Assembly (NCBI RefSeq): GCF_014333615.1
Contig: NZ_JACSCY010000025.1
Coordinates: 1 to 46,215 of the forward strand
Direction: 5' to 3'
Length of the DNA stretch: 46,215 nucleotides
Source: Hymenobacter citatus
GTDB lineage: Bacteria; Bacteroidota; Bacteroidia; Cytophagales; Hymenobacteraceae
The notes beneath the pieces were generated by a model. That model was not told the DNA's origin. It saw only the letters and a program-made list of their open reading frames with translations, and made no database searches. A program made the translations under genes and the position numbers. Of the stretch, positions 34,068 through 42,997 are shown in pieces. Each line of letters begins with the position of its first letter. The first letter of the stretch is position 1.

Positions 34068-34574
34068 CTAAGGCTTAAACCGAATCATGTACTTCACTTT
34101 CCCCCCTGGATAAGTCTTAGCCGCTGCTTGTGCACTAGTAAAACAGCACAGCCGGCTTTGTGGCTCCTCCTCGTCAGGTAAATAGCGGCTCTCTATCTCG
34201 CCTATTGTATCTGATGCAGTCTGGCGTGATTGGCTCATAATGGTCAGCGTACTGTGTGCACTGGGAGAAGTGATAACGTGTACGATGCATTCCTCTAAGC
34301 CATAATCAAAGGAAGCAGGTATAAGCTGTTGTGGTGCCGTCTCGAGGGTGAGTAACTTAAGATCGAGGCGATGGATGGTATAGCCTTGTTGCAAGAGAAT
34401 ATCGCTGAATCGTTGCAAAGCGACATGCGCGCTATCGCCAGTAGTCAGCAAGATGGTATCGGCATTTTTGAAAGGCTTTGACGATCTCTTACCGACCTGT
34501 TGGGCATAGAGATCTACGCTGCTAAGGAGTATAAGGAACAGAAGAAAGGTAACTCGATAAATGCAGCTATTCAT
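34068..34574 (-). CDS. Small secreted hypothetical protein
   Basis: A protein of about 168 aa starting MNSCIYRV, with a clear signal peptide (VTFLLFLILLSSVDLYA, cleavage before QQ). The mature part has a plausible alpha/beta pattern (HVALQRFSDILLQQGYTI; LEECIVHVITSPSAHSTLTI) and a Cys pair in SRLCCF. No family recognised. It is expected in the periplasm or outside the cell. Confidence 0.65.
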   Translation of the reverse strand: MNSCIYRVTFLLFLILLSSVDLYAQQVGKRSSKPFKNADTILLTTGDSAHVALQRFSDILLQQGYTIHRLDLKLLTLETAPQQLIPASFDYGLEECIVHVITSPSAHSTLTIMSQSRQTASDTIGEIESRYLPDEEEPQSRLCCFTSAQAAAKTYPGGKVKYMIRFKP

Positions 34575-34770
34575 AATGCAATACAAAGGGAAAGTACCAT
34601 AGATAAAAGTAAAAGGTAGAGGAATAAACTTACTATTATTTCAAGGCTTGTCCGAGAAGCAACATTACGTTAAGCAACTTTTCTCAGAAACCACCTGATT
34701 TGATGAATAGGCCTATTTCTTACTTTTATCTAATTAATAGTCTTATCAAAAAAGCAACCTATGTTAACTT

Positions 34771-35091
34771 ATGCAACCAGGTAATCTTTTACCCATTACC
34801 ACTCTTGGTGACAGCTGGGTGGACAATGACTTGATGATGCTTCACGCCTGCTTCCAGTTGTTAACCAACTGCATTGAGCAGGAACACTTGTTCACGGCGA
34901 CCGAGTGGGAGGAAAACGAAGCGACCCAGCACACCAAGCAAGAGCTTGAAGCATTGCATCAGTGGTGGCAAGAACGGAGCACAGTAGAACGGCAGCAACA
35001 GGTAGATCCAATCTGGACGAAGAAACAGTACGAAGAGGATACTCAGATGCTAATCCGCTTAATTAAGGTGCGTCAGTATCTATGGACGTAG
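34771..35091 (+). CDS. Hypothetical protein, 106 aa
   Basis: Not recognised. An acidic, Trp- and Gln-rich, wholly helical protein (LHACFQLLTNCIEQEHLF, ELEALHQWWQERSTVERQQQ, DTQMLIRLIKVRQYLW) without signal peptide or membrane segment. Codon use matches neighbours, so it is probably real. It lies 220 bp before the acyltransferase gene, without an obvious operon link. Confidence 0.5.
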   Translation: MQPGNLLPITTLGDSWVDNDLMMLHACFQLLTNCIEQEHLFTATEWEENEATQHTKQELEALHQWWQERSTVERQQQVDPIWTKKQYEEDTQMLIRLIKVRQYLWT

Positions 35092-35310
35092 CAGTGACCA
35101 ACCTATAGATTGCTCTATTGAACATAATCTTTACTTATAAGACCGCTAACCACTGCTATGAATTACGTTCTGGTAGCAGCACGGGATAATTCAACGGCCT
35201 AAGCGTGCTATGGCTATTTCTCTATTTTACAGACTGCTACTGTCCGGCAAGGAACTGATGCAGCCGTTTTTATACTTTGCGCCCGTTTTAACTTATGGTA
35301 TGTACAGCCA

Positions 35311-36447
35311 ATGGTAGTAACGAATGATCAGGCGTTGGCTCCCAAGCCCCACTATCCTATATTAGACGGCCTGCGCGGGGTAGCGGCCATCATCGTGGTC
35401 ACTTTTCACCTGACCGAGCCTTTAGGAACCGGGCATCTGGACATCCTGGTCAATCACGGGTACTTGGCCGTGGACTTTTTCTTTCTGTTGTCGGGCTTTG
35501 TGATCGGCTACGCCTATGATGAGCGCTGGCCGAAAATGAGCGTAGGCAATTTTAGCAAACGCCGGATTGAACGGCTGCAACCCATGGTCGTGCTGGGCAT
35601 GACGCTGGGCGCTCTCGGCTTCTATTTTACAGATTCCACCATCTGGCCACTCATCCATACGGTTCCCGTCTGGAAGCTGCTGCTGGTGCTGCTGATCGGC
35701 TATACGATCCTACCCGTGCCCCTGTCGCTGGATATCCGGGGGTGGGAGGAGATGCACCCACTCAATAGTGTGGGCTGGTCCCTGTTCTTCGAATACATCG
35801 CCAACCTGCTGTATGCTCTTTGGATCCGAAAGTTTTCCAACACGGCACTCACTATTCTCGTCGGCCTTTCGGCTATTGCCCTAGCCCACCTAGCCATCTC
35901 CCATGGCGACGTGAGTGGGGGCTGGACGCTGAATGTGGAACAGGTCCGCATTGGGCTTACCCGTACGATGTACCCGTTTTTTGCCGGTCTATTATTGTGT
36001 CGGGTAGCCAAGCCGACGCGGATTAAAAACGCCTTTCTTTGGTGCAGCTTGCTCGTGGCGCTCGTGCTGTACATGCCGCGCATTGGCGGCGCGGAGCAGC
36101 TGTGGCTGAACGGGCTCTATGAGTCGGTATGCATCATCCTCGTGTTTCCGCTCATCGTCTATTTGGGTGCCAGTGGCGTGCTGTCGACACAACGCGAGAA
36201 CAAGCTCTGTACCTTCTTAGGGGAGATCTCCTATCCGCTGTACATGGTGCACTACCCGCTGGTCTATTTTTATGTGGCCTGGATCAGCAATCATAAGGGC
36301 GTCACGCTTGAGCAGGCATGGCCCTACGCGTTACTCATTCTGCTTGGGGCAATCGTGTTGGCCTATGCGGCCTTGAAATGGTATGATGAGCCGGTCCGCC
36401 ACTGGTTGCGGAAAAAATCTTCCAAAACAGCCCCGGTGGGAGCGTAG
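35311..36447 (+). CDS. Acyltransferase 3 family membrane protein
   Basis: A 378-aa integral membrane O-acyltransferase (OafA/YrhL type) that modifies surface sugars or exported molecules. The signature is ILDGLRGVAAIIVVTFH (17-33) with the conserved His33. It is followed by GYLAVDFFFLLSGFVIGYAY and about ten hydrophobic segments, including GEISYPLYMVHYPLVYFY, which holds the second conserved region. A Lys-rich tail ends the protein. Substrate cannot be told. It stands as a single gene. Confidence 0.92.
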   Translation: MVVTNDQALAPKPHYPILDGLRGVAAIIVVTFHLTEPLGTGHLDILVNHGYLAVDFFFLLSGFVIGYAYDERWPKMSVGNFSKRRIERLQPMVVLGMTLGALGFYFTDSTIWPLIHTVPVWKLLLVLLIGYTILPVPLSLDIRGWEEMHPLNSVGWSLFFEYIANLLYALWIRKFSNTALTILVGLSAIALAHLAISHGDVSGGWTLNVEQVRIGLTRTMYPFFAGLLLCRVAKPTRIKNAFLWCSLLVALVLYMPRIGGAEQLWLNGLYESVCIILVFPLIVYLGASGVLSTQRENKLCTFLGEISYPLYMVHYPLVYFYVAWISNHKGVTLEQAWPYALLILLGAIVLAYAALKWYDEPVRHWLRKKSSKTAPVGA

Positions 36448-36602
36448 GGTCATTTCATCCCTTCGCTAATATAGAAAGGCTTACTTGAATAGAATTTTGA
36501 CAATAGTCCATGCTAATATCCGTCCTCCTTTAGTTCTTGAAATAGTTGATTGACATAATGGTAGTTATATGCGCGCTCTTAGAGGAGTGCAAATATTACT
36601 AG

Positions 36603-36875
36603 ATGTCGTTAGCCCCTAATCAGTTTGGACGTTATCCCTGTCCGTGTTGTCACTATCACACCTTTCAAGAGCCCGCAACAGGAGAATATATCATCTGCCC
36701 GGTTTGCTTTTGGGAGGATGATCCGGTGCAAGCGGTTGAACCCACCTTCGTGAGTGGCGCTAATCAGGTGAGTTTACGCCAAGCACAAGTCAACTTTGTC
36801 GCGCTTGGGGTTTCCGATCCTACCTTTAAGCGTCAGGTTCGGCTGCCCACTACAGAAGAGCTACCTGATCAGTAG
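36603..36875 (+). CDS. CPCC-family cysteine-rich protein
   Basis: A 90-aa protein with YPCPCCHYHTF (11-21) and IICPVCFWEDDPVQ (30-43), the two CxxC-type knuckles and the WEDD motif of the CPCC domain, a presumed zinc-binding module of unknown role. Such genes are common next to toxins or immunity proteins in polymorphic-toxin loci, but no toxin is seen here. It lies 36 bp before another zinc-ribbon-like gene. Confidence 0.85.
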   Translation: MSLAPNQFGRYPCPCCHYHTFQEPATGEYIICPVCFWEDDPVQAVEPTFVSGANQVSLRQAQVNFVALGVSDPTFKRQVRLPTTEELPDQ

Positions 36876-36911
36876 CGCTATTTTTCTCCTACCAGTTCTA
36901 TCTGTTTTTCT

Positions 36912-37235
36912 ATGGGTGCCAAACATGTGTGCTTTGCTTGTCGGAACGCCTATAATGTACCCTACGGCGCCGTTGGCCCCCTAAAGTGTCCCCACTGTGC
37001 CGGAGCCTTAACTATTTTGCCACATCGCTTTCGGCCGCCGAAAAAGCGAGAGGACGAGAAGTGGAATACCGCACAGTACTTAGTGGAGCAGGGGTTCTAC
37101 TATGAGCATATCTTCCCGGTAGCGGAGCCTACGAAGCACGTGGCAATACCGGCGAACTATGTACCCTATCCGGAGAATTTACGGGAAGCTCGAGAATTCG
37201 TACAGCAATACCGTGCCTTTGCCAAGAAGCCATAA
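36912..37235 (+). CDS. Zinc-ribbon hypothetical protein
   Basis: A 107-aa protein with CFACRNAYNVPYG and KCPHCAGAL, two CxxC pairs spaced as in a zinc ribbon (residues 7-31). A helical part follows with EKWNTAQYLVEQGFYYEHIF and ENLREAREFVQQYRAF. It probably shares a transcript with the CPCC gene 36 bp upstream. No function is assigned. Confidence 0.7.
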   Translation: MGAKHVCFACRNAYNVPYGAVGPLKCPHCAGALTILPHRFRPPKKREDEKWNTAQYLVEQGFYYEHIFPVAEPTKHVAIPANYVPYPENLREAREFVQQYRAFAKKP

Positions 37236-37311
37236 AAACAGCTGGTATTTAGCTACAGTCAAGCTTATAACCTTTATTGAAGGGACCTCGGTAAACGTTA
37301 TAATTTTTTGG

Positions 37312-37325
37312 TTCTCTATAGAGAA
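37312..37325. promoter_or_regulatory. Perfect 14-bp palindrome upstream of the response regulator
   Basis: TTCTCTATAGAGAA, about 140 bp before the response-regulator start. It shares TTCTC with the repeated boxes at 41-86 and 39740-39785 but is arranged as a palindrome, so a direct link is doubtful. Possible operator. Confidence 0.25.
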
Positions 37326-37463
37326 TACAGTTCAGTGAAACCACCGTTTATCAACGCAAACAGGGACTCCTCAATACCTATTTACGCCGCGAACTCACGC
37401 ACTCTGCTTCGCGCTTTGCATAGGTCCTAATTTACCTGCTACAACTGATTATCTTGCCCTCAT

Positions 37464-38138
37464 ATGAAAGTTTTACTGGTAGAAGACGACCCGCAGGTAG
37501 CCTCTTTTGTGAAGAAAGGGTTTAAGCACGAGGGATATGAGATAACAGTGGCCTACGATGGACGCTCGGGCTGGTCGCTTTACCAGCAGCAGCCCTACGA
37601 CATTGTGGTGCTGGACGTCAACCTACCCTACCTCAACGGGGTGGAATTATGTCAGCTTCTGCGCGGCAGCCGGCAACGGGTACCCATTCTGTTGCTTACG
37701 GCCCTGGATAGTCTGGCCGACAAAGAAGCGGGGTTTGCTGCCGGGGCCGACGATTACTTGGTGAAGCCCTTCGCGTTTCGGGAGTTGCTGCTGCGGGTAC
37801 GGGCCCTCACCAAGCGTTATGCCGAAACCAGTACCCCGCAACACCTACGTCTGGCTGACCTGGAGCTGAATCTAGATTCCAAGATTGTGACCCGCGCCGG
37901 GCAACGCATTGACCTCACGACCCGCGAGTATTCGCTGCTGGAGCACCTATTGCTCAACCAGGGACGCATCGTGTCGCGCGTGGACATTGCCGAGCGGGTA
38001 TGGGAAGTGGATTTCGACACCACGACTAACATCATTGACGTATACATTGGCTACTTGCGAAAAAAAATTGATCGAAGCTTCACGCCGAAGCTTATTCATA
38101 CCGTTGTGGGGATGGGCTACGTGATGCGAATTGATTGA
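37464..38138 (+). CDS. OmpR-family response regulator
   Basis: A 224-aa two-component regulator. The receiver domain has acidic Glu7, Asp8, Asp9, phospho-acceptor Asp51 in IVVLDVNLP, Thr in LLTALD, and the Lys of LVKPF. The winged-helix output domain (about 125-224) has LTTREYSLLEHLLLNQGRIV and IDVYIGYLRKKID, ending IHTVVGMGYVMRID, typical of OmpR/PhoB type. The paired kinase follows 164 bp downstream. Its box may be the 11-bp-periodic TTCTCAT element at 39740-39785. Confidence 0.95.
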   Translation: MKVLLVEDDPQVASFVKKGFKHEGYEITVAYDGRSGWSLYQQQPYDIVVLDVNLPYLNGVELCQLLRGSRQRVPILLLTALDSLADKEAGFAAGADDYLVKPFAFRELLLRVRALTKRYAETSTPQHLRLADLELNLDSKIVTRAGQRIDLTTREYSLLEHLLLNQGRIVSRVDIAERVWEVDFDTTTNIIDVYIGYLRKKIDRSFTPKLIHTVVGMGYVMRID

Positions 38139-38173
38139 GTAGGGCGCTTCGCTCGTTTTGGCCCTCAACGCGA

Positions 38174-38215
38174 CGCCTACCGCTATTCAGTAGCGCAGCA
38201 TAAATACGGTAGGCG
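38174..38215 (+). other. Nested hairpin between response regulator and kinase
   Basis: An outer stem pairs CGCCTACCG (38174-38182) with CGGTAGGCG (38207-38215). Within it CGCTA (38181-38185) pairs with TAGCG (38191-38195). It fills the unusually long 164-bp gap between paired two-component genes and could attenuate transcription or alter kinase expression. No open frame lies in the gap. Confidence 0.4.
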
Positions 38216-38302
38216 AGTGCAAAAAGCCCTGGCTCCTGGCTGGCCAGACTAACCAACGGGTCGTATATTTTCGCTCCTAACGGCTCCTGTATACGTGAGA
38301 AC

Positions 38303-39685
38303 ATGCTGATTCGAAATAAGCTGATGGTGCGCTTTACCCTGCTAGCCCTGGGTATCCAGCTGTGCTTCTCCGCTTGCGTCTATTACTTTAATGCCACCAT
38401 GCGGGCGCAGCGCTTTCAACACCGCTTGGTTAATAGCGCCACGCTGGCCGGGCGCCTGCTCGTACCCCGGCTTGCGCCGGAAACAAACCGGCTGCGCGGT
38501 TTGCGCCGGGAAGTGCTGCTTACCCTACCCCACGAAGAAATCAGCCTCTACGGCCCCGACACTACCCTGCGCTACAGCAGCGCCGACCACATCGACCAAG
38601 CGGCTAACCGAAGGCGCCTCGCCAGCGTAGGCGCGGGCCAGTTGGTGCGGTATCCGACTACAGGGGCGCTCGAAACCATTGGCTTTGCGTATCCGCAGGG
38701 TAGGGCCCAAGGGTATTACCGCATCTTCGTGTCGGCCGAGGACCAAGTGGGGCGGGCACAGCAGCGGCAACTGGGCCGGCTGCTGCTGCTGGCTAACAGT
38801 GGGGCGCTACTGCTCACGCTGGCCGCTGCCTGGCTGTTCGCCAGTGGTGCCCTGCGGCCCTTCGCGCGAATCAGCCAGCAGGCGCAGCGCATTTCAGCTA
38901 GTAGCCTGCAGCTGCGCCTAGCAGAAGGCAACGGTCGCGATGAGCTGGCCCAGCTCGCACGCGATTTCAACACGATGCTGGCCGGTCTGGAACAGGCGTT
39001 TGAAGCGCAGAAGAGTTTTCTTTCCAATGCTTCGCACGAGCTGCGCACGCCGCTCACAGGACTGGTTGGCACCCTGGAAACGGCGCTCGAATACGATACT
39101 ACCCTGTTTGATGCCCGCCAGAGCATGACCCAAAGCCTGGAGGCCGCCCGCCGCCTCAGCGCCCTGACCAATGGGTTGCTTAACCTGGCGAAGGTGGACG
39201 GCGCCCTGCCGGCCGCTACCCCCGTGCGCCTCGACGAATGTCTCCGCCACGCCCTGGCGCTGGCGCGGGCCAAGTACCCCAACCGCGAGTGGCACCTCTC
39301 CTTCCGCAACGTACCCACTGGCCCCGAAGCACACCTATTTATGCTGACTGGCAACGCCGAGCTGCTCACGACCGCGCTGCTCAACCTGCTTGACAATGCG
39401 GGTAAATACTCTGGTGGGCCGGTGCGCACGGAAGTGATGTATGCCGATGCCACCACCCTACGCTTGGCGGTAGCCGATGAGGGCCCCGGCCTTTCTGCGG
39501 AAGAGCTCAGCCACATCTACGAGCCGCTGTATCGGTCGGCCGGGGCCCAGGGCCGCCCGGGCTACGGTTTGGGCTTACCGTTGACGCAACGCATCATCCA
39601 GCGCCACGGCGGGCGGCTCGAGTTGACTTCCGTCCCTAACCAAGGTACCGTAGCGGAGGTCTGGCTACCTATTCATCCTTCTTAA
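38303..39685 (+). CDS. Sensor histidine kinase
   Basis: A 460-aa membrane kinase. TM1 covers about residues 10-30 and TM2 about 160-180, with a periplasmic sensor domain of about 130 residues between (ETNRLRGLRREVLLTLPHEE). A HAMP linker (181-232) is followed by the dimerisation helix with His245 in SNASHELRTPLTGL. The ATPase domain has N-box NLLDNAGKYSG, G1 VADEGPGLS, and G2 GYGLGLPL. It should phosphorylate the adjacent regulator. The signal is unknown; related Bacteroidota systems often answer metal or envelope stress. A strong terminator follows 31 bp after the stop. Confidence 0.93.
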   Translation: MLIRNKLMVRFTLLALGIQLCFSACVYYFNATMRAQRFQHRLVNSATLAGRLLVPRLAPETNRLRGLRREVLLTLPHEEISLYGPDTTLRYSSADHIDQAANRRRLASVGAGQLVRYPTTGALETIGFAYPQGRAQGYYRIFVSAEDQVGRAQQRQLGRLLLLANSGALLLTLAAAWLFASGALRPFARISQQAQRISASSLQLRLAEGNGRDELAQLARDFNTMLAGLEQAFEAQKSFLSNASHELRTPLTGLVGTLETALEYDTTLFDARQSMTQSLEAARRLSALTNGLLNLAKVDGALPAATPVRLDECLRHALALARAKYPNREWHLSFRNVPTGPEAHLFMLTGNAELLTTALLNLLDNAGKYSGGPVRTEVMYADATTLRLAVADEGPGLSAEELSHIYEPLYRSAGAQGRPGYGLGLPLTQRIIQRHGGRLELTSVPNQGTVAEVWLPIHPS

Positions 39686-39716
39686 CGGATGCAGGGTGGC
39701 GGCCATCTGTACCGTT

Positions 39717-39743
39717 AGCCCCCGGCCTGGCCGGGGGCTTTTT
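39717..39743 (+). terminator. Rho-independent terminator after the kinase gene
   Basis: AGCCCCCGGCC and GGCCGGGGGCT form an 11-bp GC-rich stem, followed by TTTTT. Its T-run merges with the first repeat of the regulatory box that begins at 39740. Confidence 0.85.
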
Positions 39744-39785
39744 CATGTTTTCTCATGTGCTTCTCATCTCGTTCTCATGCCGGGG
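39740..39785 (+). promoter_or_regulatory. Response-regulator-type box, copy B
   Basis: TTTTCAT at 39740 and TTCTCAT at 39750, 39761 and 39772, followed by GCCGGGG: heptamers at 10-11-bp spacing, as in PhoB/OmpR boxes. It matches copy A (41-86, opposite strand) at 41 of 46 positions. It lies directly behind the kinase terminator and 230 bp before two Rnk-like genes, its probable targets. No clear promoter boxes were recognised between 39786 and 40015. Confidence 0.6.
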
Positions 39786-40015
39786 CGGGACCTTTATACG
39801 GGTCGTTGCCTAGCCTATCTGCATCAGGTTGCGGCGCGTTTTTCTGGTTGGAAGCCGTTTGAACCCAGATGGCCCGGGTACTACACTAGCAGGCAGTACC
39901 CGTGCCGTATAGGTTTGGGCTATTCATCGTTTGCCCACCTGAAGCCCTACCACCGCTGCACACTCGGGCCGCCATTTCCGCCGCTGTCCCCATCCCTACC
40001 TAAACGATTAACGCC

Positions 40016-40435
40016 ATGCACAGCAAGCTTTCTGCTCATGCTATCTATCTCACGAAGCTGGATCATGAGCGACTAACCAACCTGGTGCAGCAGGAGCAGC
40101 CAGCGGATATGAGCGACCTGATAGAGGTGCTGAAACAGGAGCTCAAGCACGCGCATCTTGTTGATTCCTACGCTGTTCTTCCTGATGTCATCACCATGAA
40201 TTCCCGCCTGAAGCTGCGGGCGACAACCAACGACGAGCGGTACTTCACGCTGGTATACCCGTCGGAGGCGAACGAAGCCCGGGAACGGGTATCCGTGCTG
40301 ACGCCCATGGGCATTGCCGTGCTGGGCTGCCGGCTGGGTGACCAGGTCCGGTGGAGTACGCCGGAAGGGCCAACCAGCTACTGGATTGAAGCAGTTCTGC
40401 ACCAACCGGAAGCCGCCGGCGACTGGGTGAGCTAG
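40016..40435 (+). CDS. Rnk/GreA-GreB-like protein, copy 1
   Basis: A 139-aa protein. The N-terminal part has IYLTKLDHERLTNLV, and the C-terminal GreA/GreB FKBP-like domain has VITMNSRLKLR, FTLVYPSEAN, VSVLTPMGIAVLGCRLGDQV (91-110). The plan is that of Rnk, the regulator of nucleoside diphosphate kinase, which binds RNA polymerase's secondary channel; it lacks the full coiled coil of GreA. A second copy follows 133 bp downstream. It is probably expressed from the region with the response-regulator box. Confidence 0.88.
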   Translation: MHSKLSAHAIYLTKLDHERLTNLVQQEQPADMSDLIEVLKQELKHAHLVDSYAVLPDVITMNSRLKLRATTNDERYFTLVYPSEANEARERVSVLTPMGIAVLGCRLGDQVRWSTPEGPTSYWIEAVLHQPEAAGDWVS

Positions 40436-40568
40436 AGACGCTCCGCAGTCGCTTATTTTCTGGAGCACAGCCAGTTGCACTATGCTACCGGGGCTACGGA
40501 CTCACACCACCAACCACCTGCTTAACAGTAAATCACCCCTGGTTCACCTTATTCTTTACAACATACAC

Positions 40569-40967
40569 ATGCAGCCCATCTATATCACGAAAGCGGACCA
40601 TGCTAAGCTAGTAACTCTAATACAGGCGGAGCGTCAAGTCGGCGGCGACCAGCCTGTGGGGGCATTGGATACTGAATTGAAACGCGCCAAGCTGGTTGAT
40701 TCAGCAGTCGTGCCGCCAGATGTTGTCACGATGAACTCGGTGGTTCGCCTCCGGGAGCTGAAAAGCAAGACAGAGTTGGAAATCACGTTGGTGTATCCCA
40801 AGGACGCGGATGTGGGGCGCCGAAAAATCTCGATTCTGGCTCCGGTGGCTACCGCTGTGCTCGGCTGCCGGGTAGGCGACCAGGTAGAGTGGCCCCTGCC
40901 AAAAGGCACGGCTACATACGCAATAGAAGCCATTTTGTATCAGCCCGAAGCTGCTGGACCGCTGTGA
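40569..40967 (+). CDS. Rnk/GreA-GreB-like protein, copy 2
   Basis: A 132-aa paralogue of the preceding gene. MQPIYITKADHAKLVTLI matches copy 1's start, and VVTMNSVVRLRE, ITLVYPKDAD, ISILAPVATAVLGCRVGDQV and ILYQPEAAG match throughout, so this is a tandem duplication. The open frame reaches back to 40482, but alignment to copy 1 fixes the start at 40569. The divergence between copies is large, so the duplication is old or the two have specialised. Confidence 0.88.
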   Translation: MQPIYITKADHAKLVTLIQAERQVGGDQPVGALDTELKRAKLVDSAVVPPDVVTMNSVVRLRELKSKTELEITLVYPKDADVGRRKISILAPVATAVLGCRVGDQVEWPLPKGTATYAIEAILYQPEAAGPL

Positions 40968-41128
40968 GAGCAGGTGCCACCCCAGGCTGTTGCGGGTTGA
41001 GCCAGCATTAGCAAAGCGATGAACGCCTGGCACTTGCAGGCAGAAACAAGGTAACGTTTTGTTCGGCGGGCGCACCGCGGCTTGCTGCGGCTCCTGTCGC
41101 TTCTCAAATAAAATAGCTTTCTATCCTT

Positions 41129-41491
41129 ATGAAAAAAGTCTTTTTGTGCTGTGTGCTCGGCCTGTTGGCCTGCGCTGGGTTGGCGTCCTATCCAAAAGAA
41201 GTCGCTCCGGCGGGCTACCTGATGGTGATAGGCAGCGGCCGGCCAGGTAATTCAAACCGGGCGGAAATCACCATTATACAGCCGAATGGTCGCCGGCAGG
41301 TGCAGTCCCTCCCCGATATTCCGGTGAGCAAGGAAGGTCCCAGCCCGGCAGGCGCAGTGGATATTCACCAAGCTGAGTCCGTCACGATCAATAAGTTATA
41401 CGCCCAGGGTTGGCGTCTGGTTAGTGTGGCGCAAAGCACCGTAGGGGCCGGGGCCTCCACCGAAACTATTTACCTGCTGGAAAGCCGCTGA
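41129..41491 (+). CDS. Small lipoprotein-like hypothetical protein
   Basis: A 120-aa protein with signal MKKVFLCCVLGLLACAGLAS, where LLAC is a fair lipobox (Cys15). The mature part has YLMVIGSGRPG, ITIIQPNGRRQVQSL, VTINKLYAQGWRLVSVAQS and TIYLLESR, a beta-alpha-beta pattern seen in small Bacteroidota secreted proteins of the DUF4177-like kind. Function unknown. Confidence 0.65.
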   Translation: MKKVFLCCVLGLLACAGLASYPKEVAPAGYLMVIGSGRPGNSNRAEITIIQPNGRRQVQSLPDIPVSKEGPSPAGAVDIHQAESVTINKLYAQGWRLVSVAQSTVGAGASTETIYLLESR

Positions 41492-41557
41492 CGCCCGCCG
41501 CTTCACCTACCCCCCTTCCCCAATCAGCCTGCTTCTCCCCGAGAGTTTCCTTGCCGC

Positions 41558-42997
41558 ATGCCCACCACTACGATTACCTTATTCCAACTCAACGACATAC
41601 ACGGCTACCTCAACCTGCACCAGGAGCTGTTTCCTGGGGCTGACGATTTTGAGTACCGTCCCTGCGGCGGGTATGCTCGCCTGGCCACCACGCTGCGGAT
41701 GTGGCGGGCCCTCTTTCCCAACAGCTTGCTCTTCGACGGGGGCGACACCTTTCACGGCACCTGGCCGGTAGTAGGCACCAAGGGCGAGATTCTACTACCC
41801 ATTCTTCGCGAGTTGGATATTGCGGGCATGACGGCCCACTGGGATTTTGCCTACGGCCCGGCCCATTTGCAGCAGCTGCTTGCGCAGCTCAACTACCCGC
41901 TGCTGGCCGCCAACGTGTACAACGAGCAGTCGGGCGAACTGGCTTTTCCTCCCTACCGGGTCTACCAAGTCGGCGGGCGGCGGGTAGGGGTAATTGGTTT
42001 GGCCTGCCCTGCTGTAGGCACCAATATGCCCGCCCACTTTAGCCAGGGGCTGCGCTTCACTACCGGCGACGCGGAGCTACCCGGCTGCGTAAGTCGGCTG
42101 CGCGAGCAGGAGCAGGCCGATCTGGTCGTGCTGCTTTCCCACTGCGGTTTTCCCCAGGATGTAGACCTGCTGACGCGCCACCAAGGCATCGATGTGTGCT
42201 TGAGCAGCCATACCCACAACCGGCTCTACGAGCCTGTGCGGGTAGGCCGCTGCCTGGTGATGCAATCCGGTTCGCATGGTTCCTTTGCCGGCCGGCTCAC
42301 CCTCACACTCGAGGAAGGCCGCATCACCGCGTATGACCATGAACTACGGGAAATTGGGGCCGACATTGCCCCCGATCCGGTGGTGCAGGCCCTCATTGAT
42401 CAAGCCTTGCTCCCGTACGCGTATCTGCGCGAGATGGTAGGCATTGTGCGCGGCGCCTTGCACCGGGGCACCTCGGTGAATGCGCCGATGGACGACTTCC
42501 TGCTCGAAAGCCTGCGCGCCTGCGTACCGGCTGACGTGTACCTGTCCAACGGCTGGCGCTACGGCGCGCCCGTGCTGCCCGGCCCCGTGCGCCTGGAAGA
42601 CCTCTACCACATCGTGCCGATGGATCCCGAAATCGAAACCGTGGAGCTGACCGGCATCGAGCTGCACCAGTTGTTGGAAGACAACCTGGAAAGCACCTAC
42701 AGCCCCGACGCGCTGCGCCAGCGGGGCGGCTACGTGAAGCGGGGCCTGGGACTGAAGGTGTACTTCAAGATGGAAAACCCCGCTGGCAGCCGCGTGCAGC
42801 GCGCCCTCGTGGGTGGCCAGCTGCTCGACCCGGCCCGCACCTACTTGGTGGCTTTCGTGACGGGGCAGGCCGTGCCCTCCCACCTGGGCCACGCGCGCCG
42901 CAGCACCGGCCAGCACGCCGTGGCCGCCATGCGCGCCTACCTCGACCAGCACCGCCCGCTGGCCGTGGGCTGCCCCGATTCGTTCGTAGTAGTGTAA
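41558..42997 (+). CDS. 5'-nucleotidase/metallophosphatase, SoxB-like branch
   Basis: A 479-aa two-domain enzyme. The N-terminal metallophosphatase has FQLNDIHGYLN (Asp and His metal ligands), LLFDGGDTFHGTWP, LLSHCGFPQDVDLL and SSHTHNRLYEP. The usual GNHE loop reads MTAHWDFAYG, as in the SoxB branch. The C-terminal 5'-nucleotidase domain (about 285-479) has YLSNGWRYGAPVLPG and LEDLYHIVPMDPEIETVEL. There is no signal peptide, so it acts in the cytoplasm or is leaderless. It probably hydrolyses nucleotides to nucleosides, which fits the purine and pyrimidine genes that follow on the other strand. Confidence 0.88.
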   Translation: MPTTTITLFQLNDIHGYLNLHQELFPGADDFEYRPCGGYARLATTLRMWRALFPNSLLFDGGDTFHGTWPVVGTKGEILLPILRELDIAGMTAHWDFAYGPAHLQQLLAQLNYPLLAANVYNEQSGELAFPPYRVYQVGGRRVGVIGLACPAVGTNMPAHFSQGLRFTTGDAELPGCVSRLREQEQADLVVLLSHCGFPQDVDLLTRHQGIDVCLSSHTHNRLYEPVRVGRCLVMQSGSHGSFAGRLTLTLEEGRITAYDHELREIGADIAPDPVVQALIDQALLPYAYLREMVGIVRGALHRGTSVNAPMDDFLLESLRACVPADVYLSNGWRYGAPVLPGPVRLEDLYHIVPMDPEIETVELTGIELHQLLEDNLESTYSPDALRQRGGYVKRGLGLKVYFKMENPAGSRVQRALVGGQLLDPARTYLVAFVTGQAVPSHLGHARRSTGQHAVAAMRAYLDQHRPLAVGCPDSFVVV

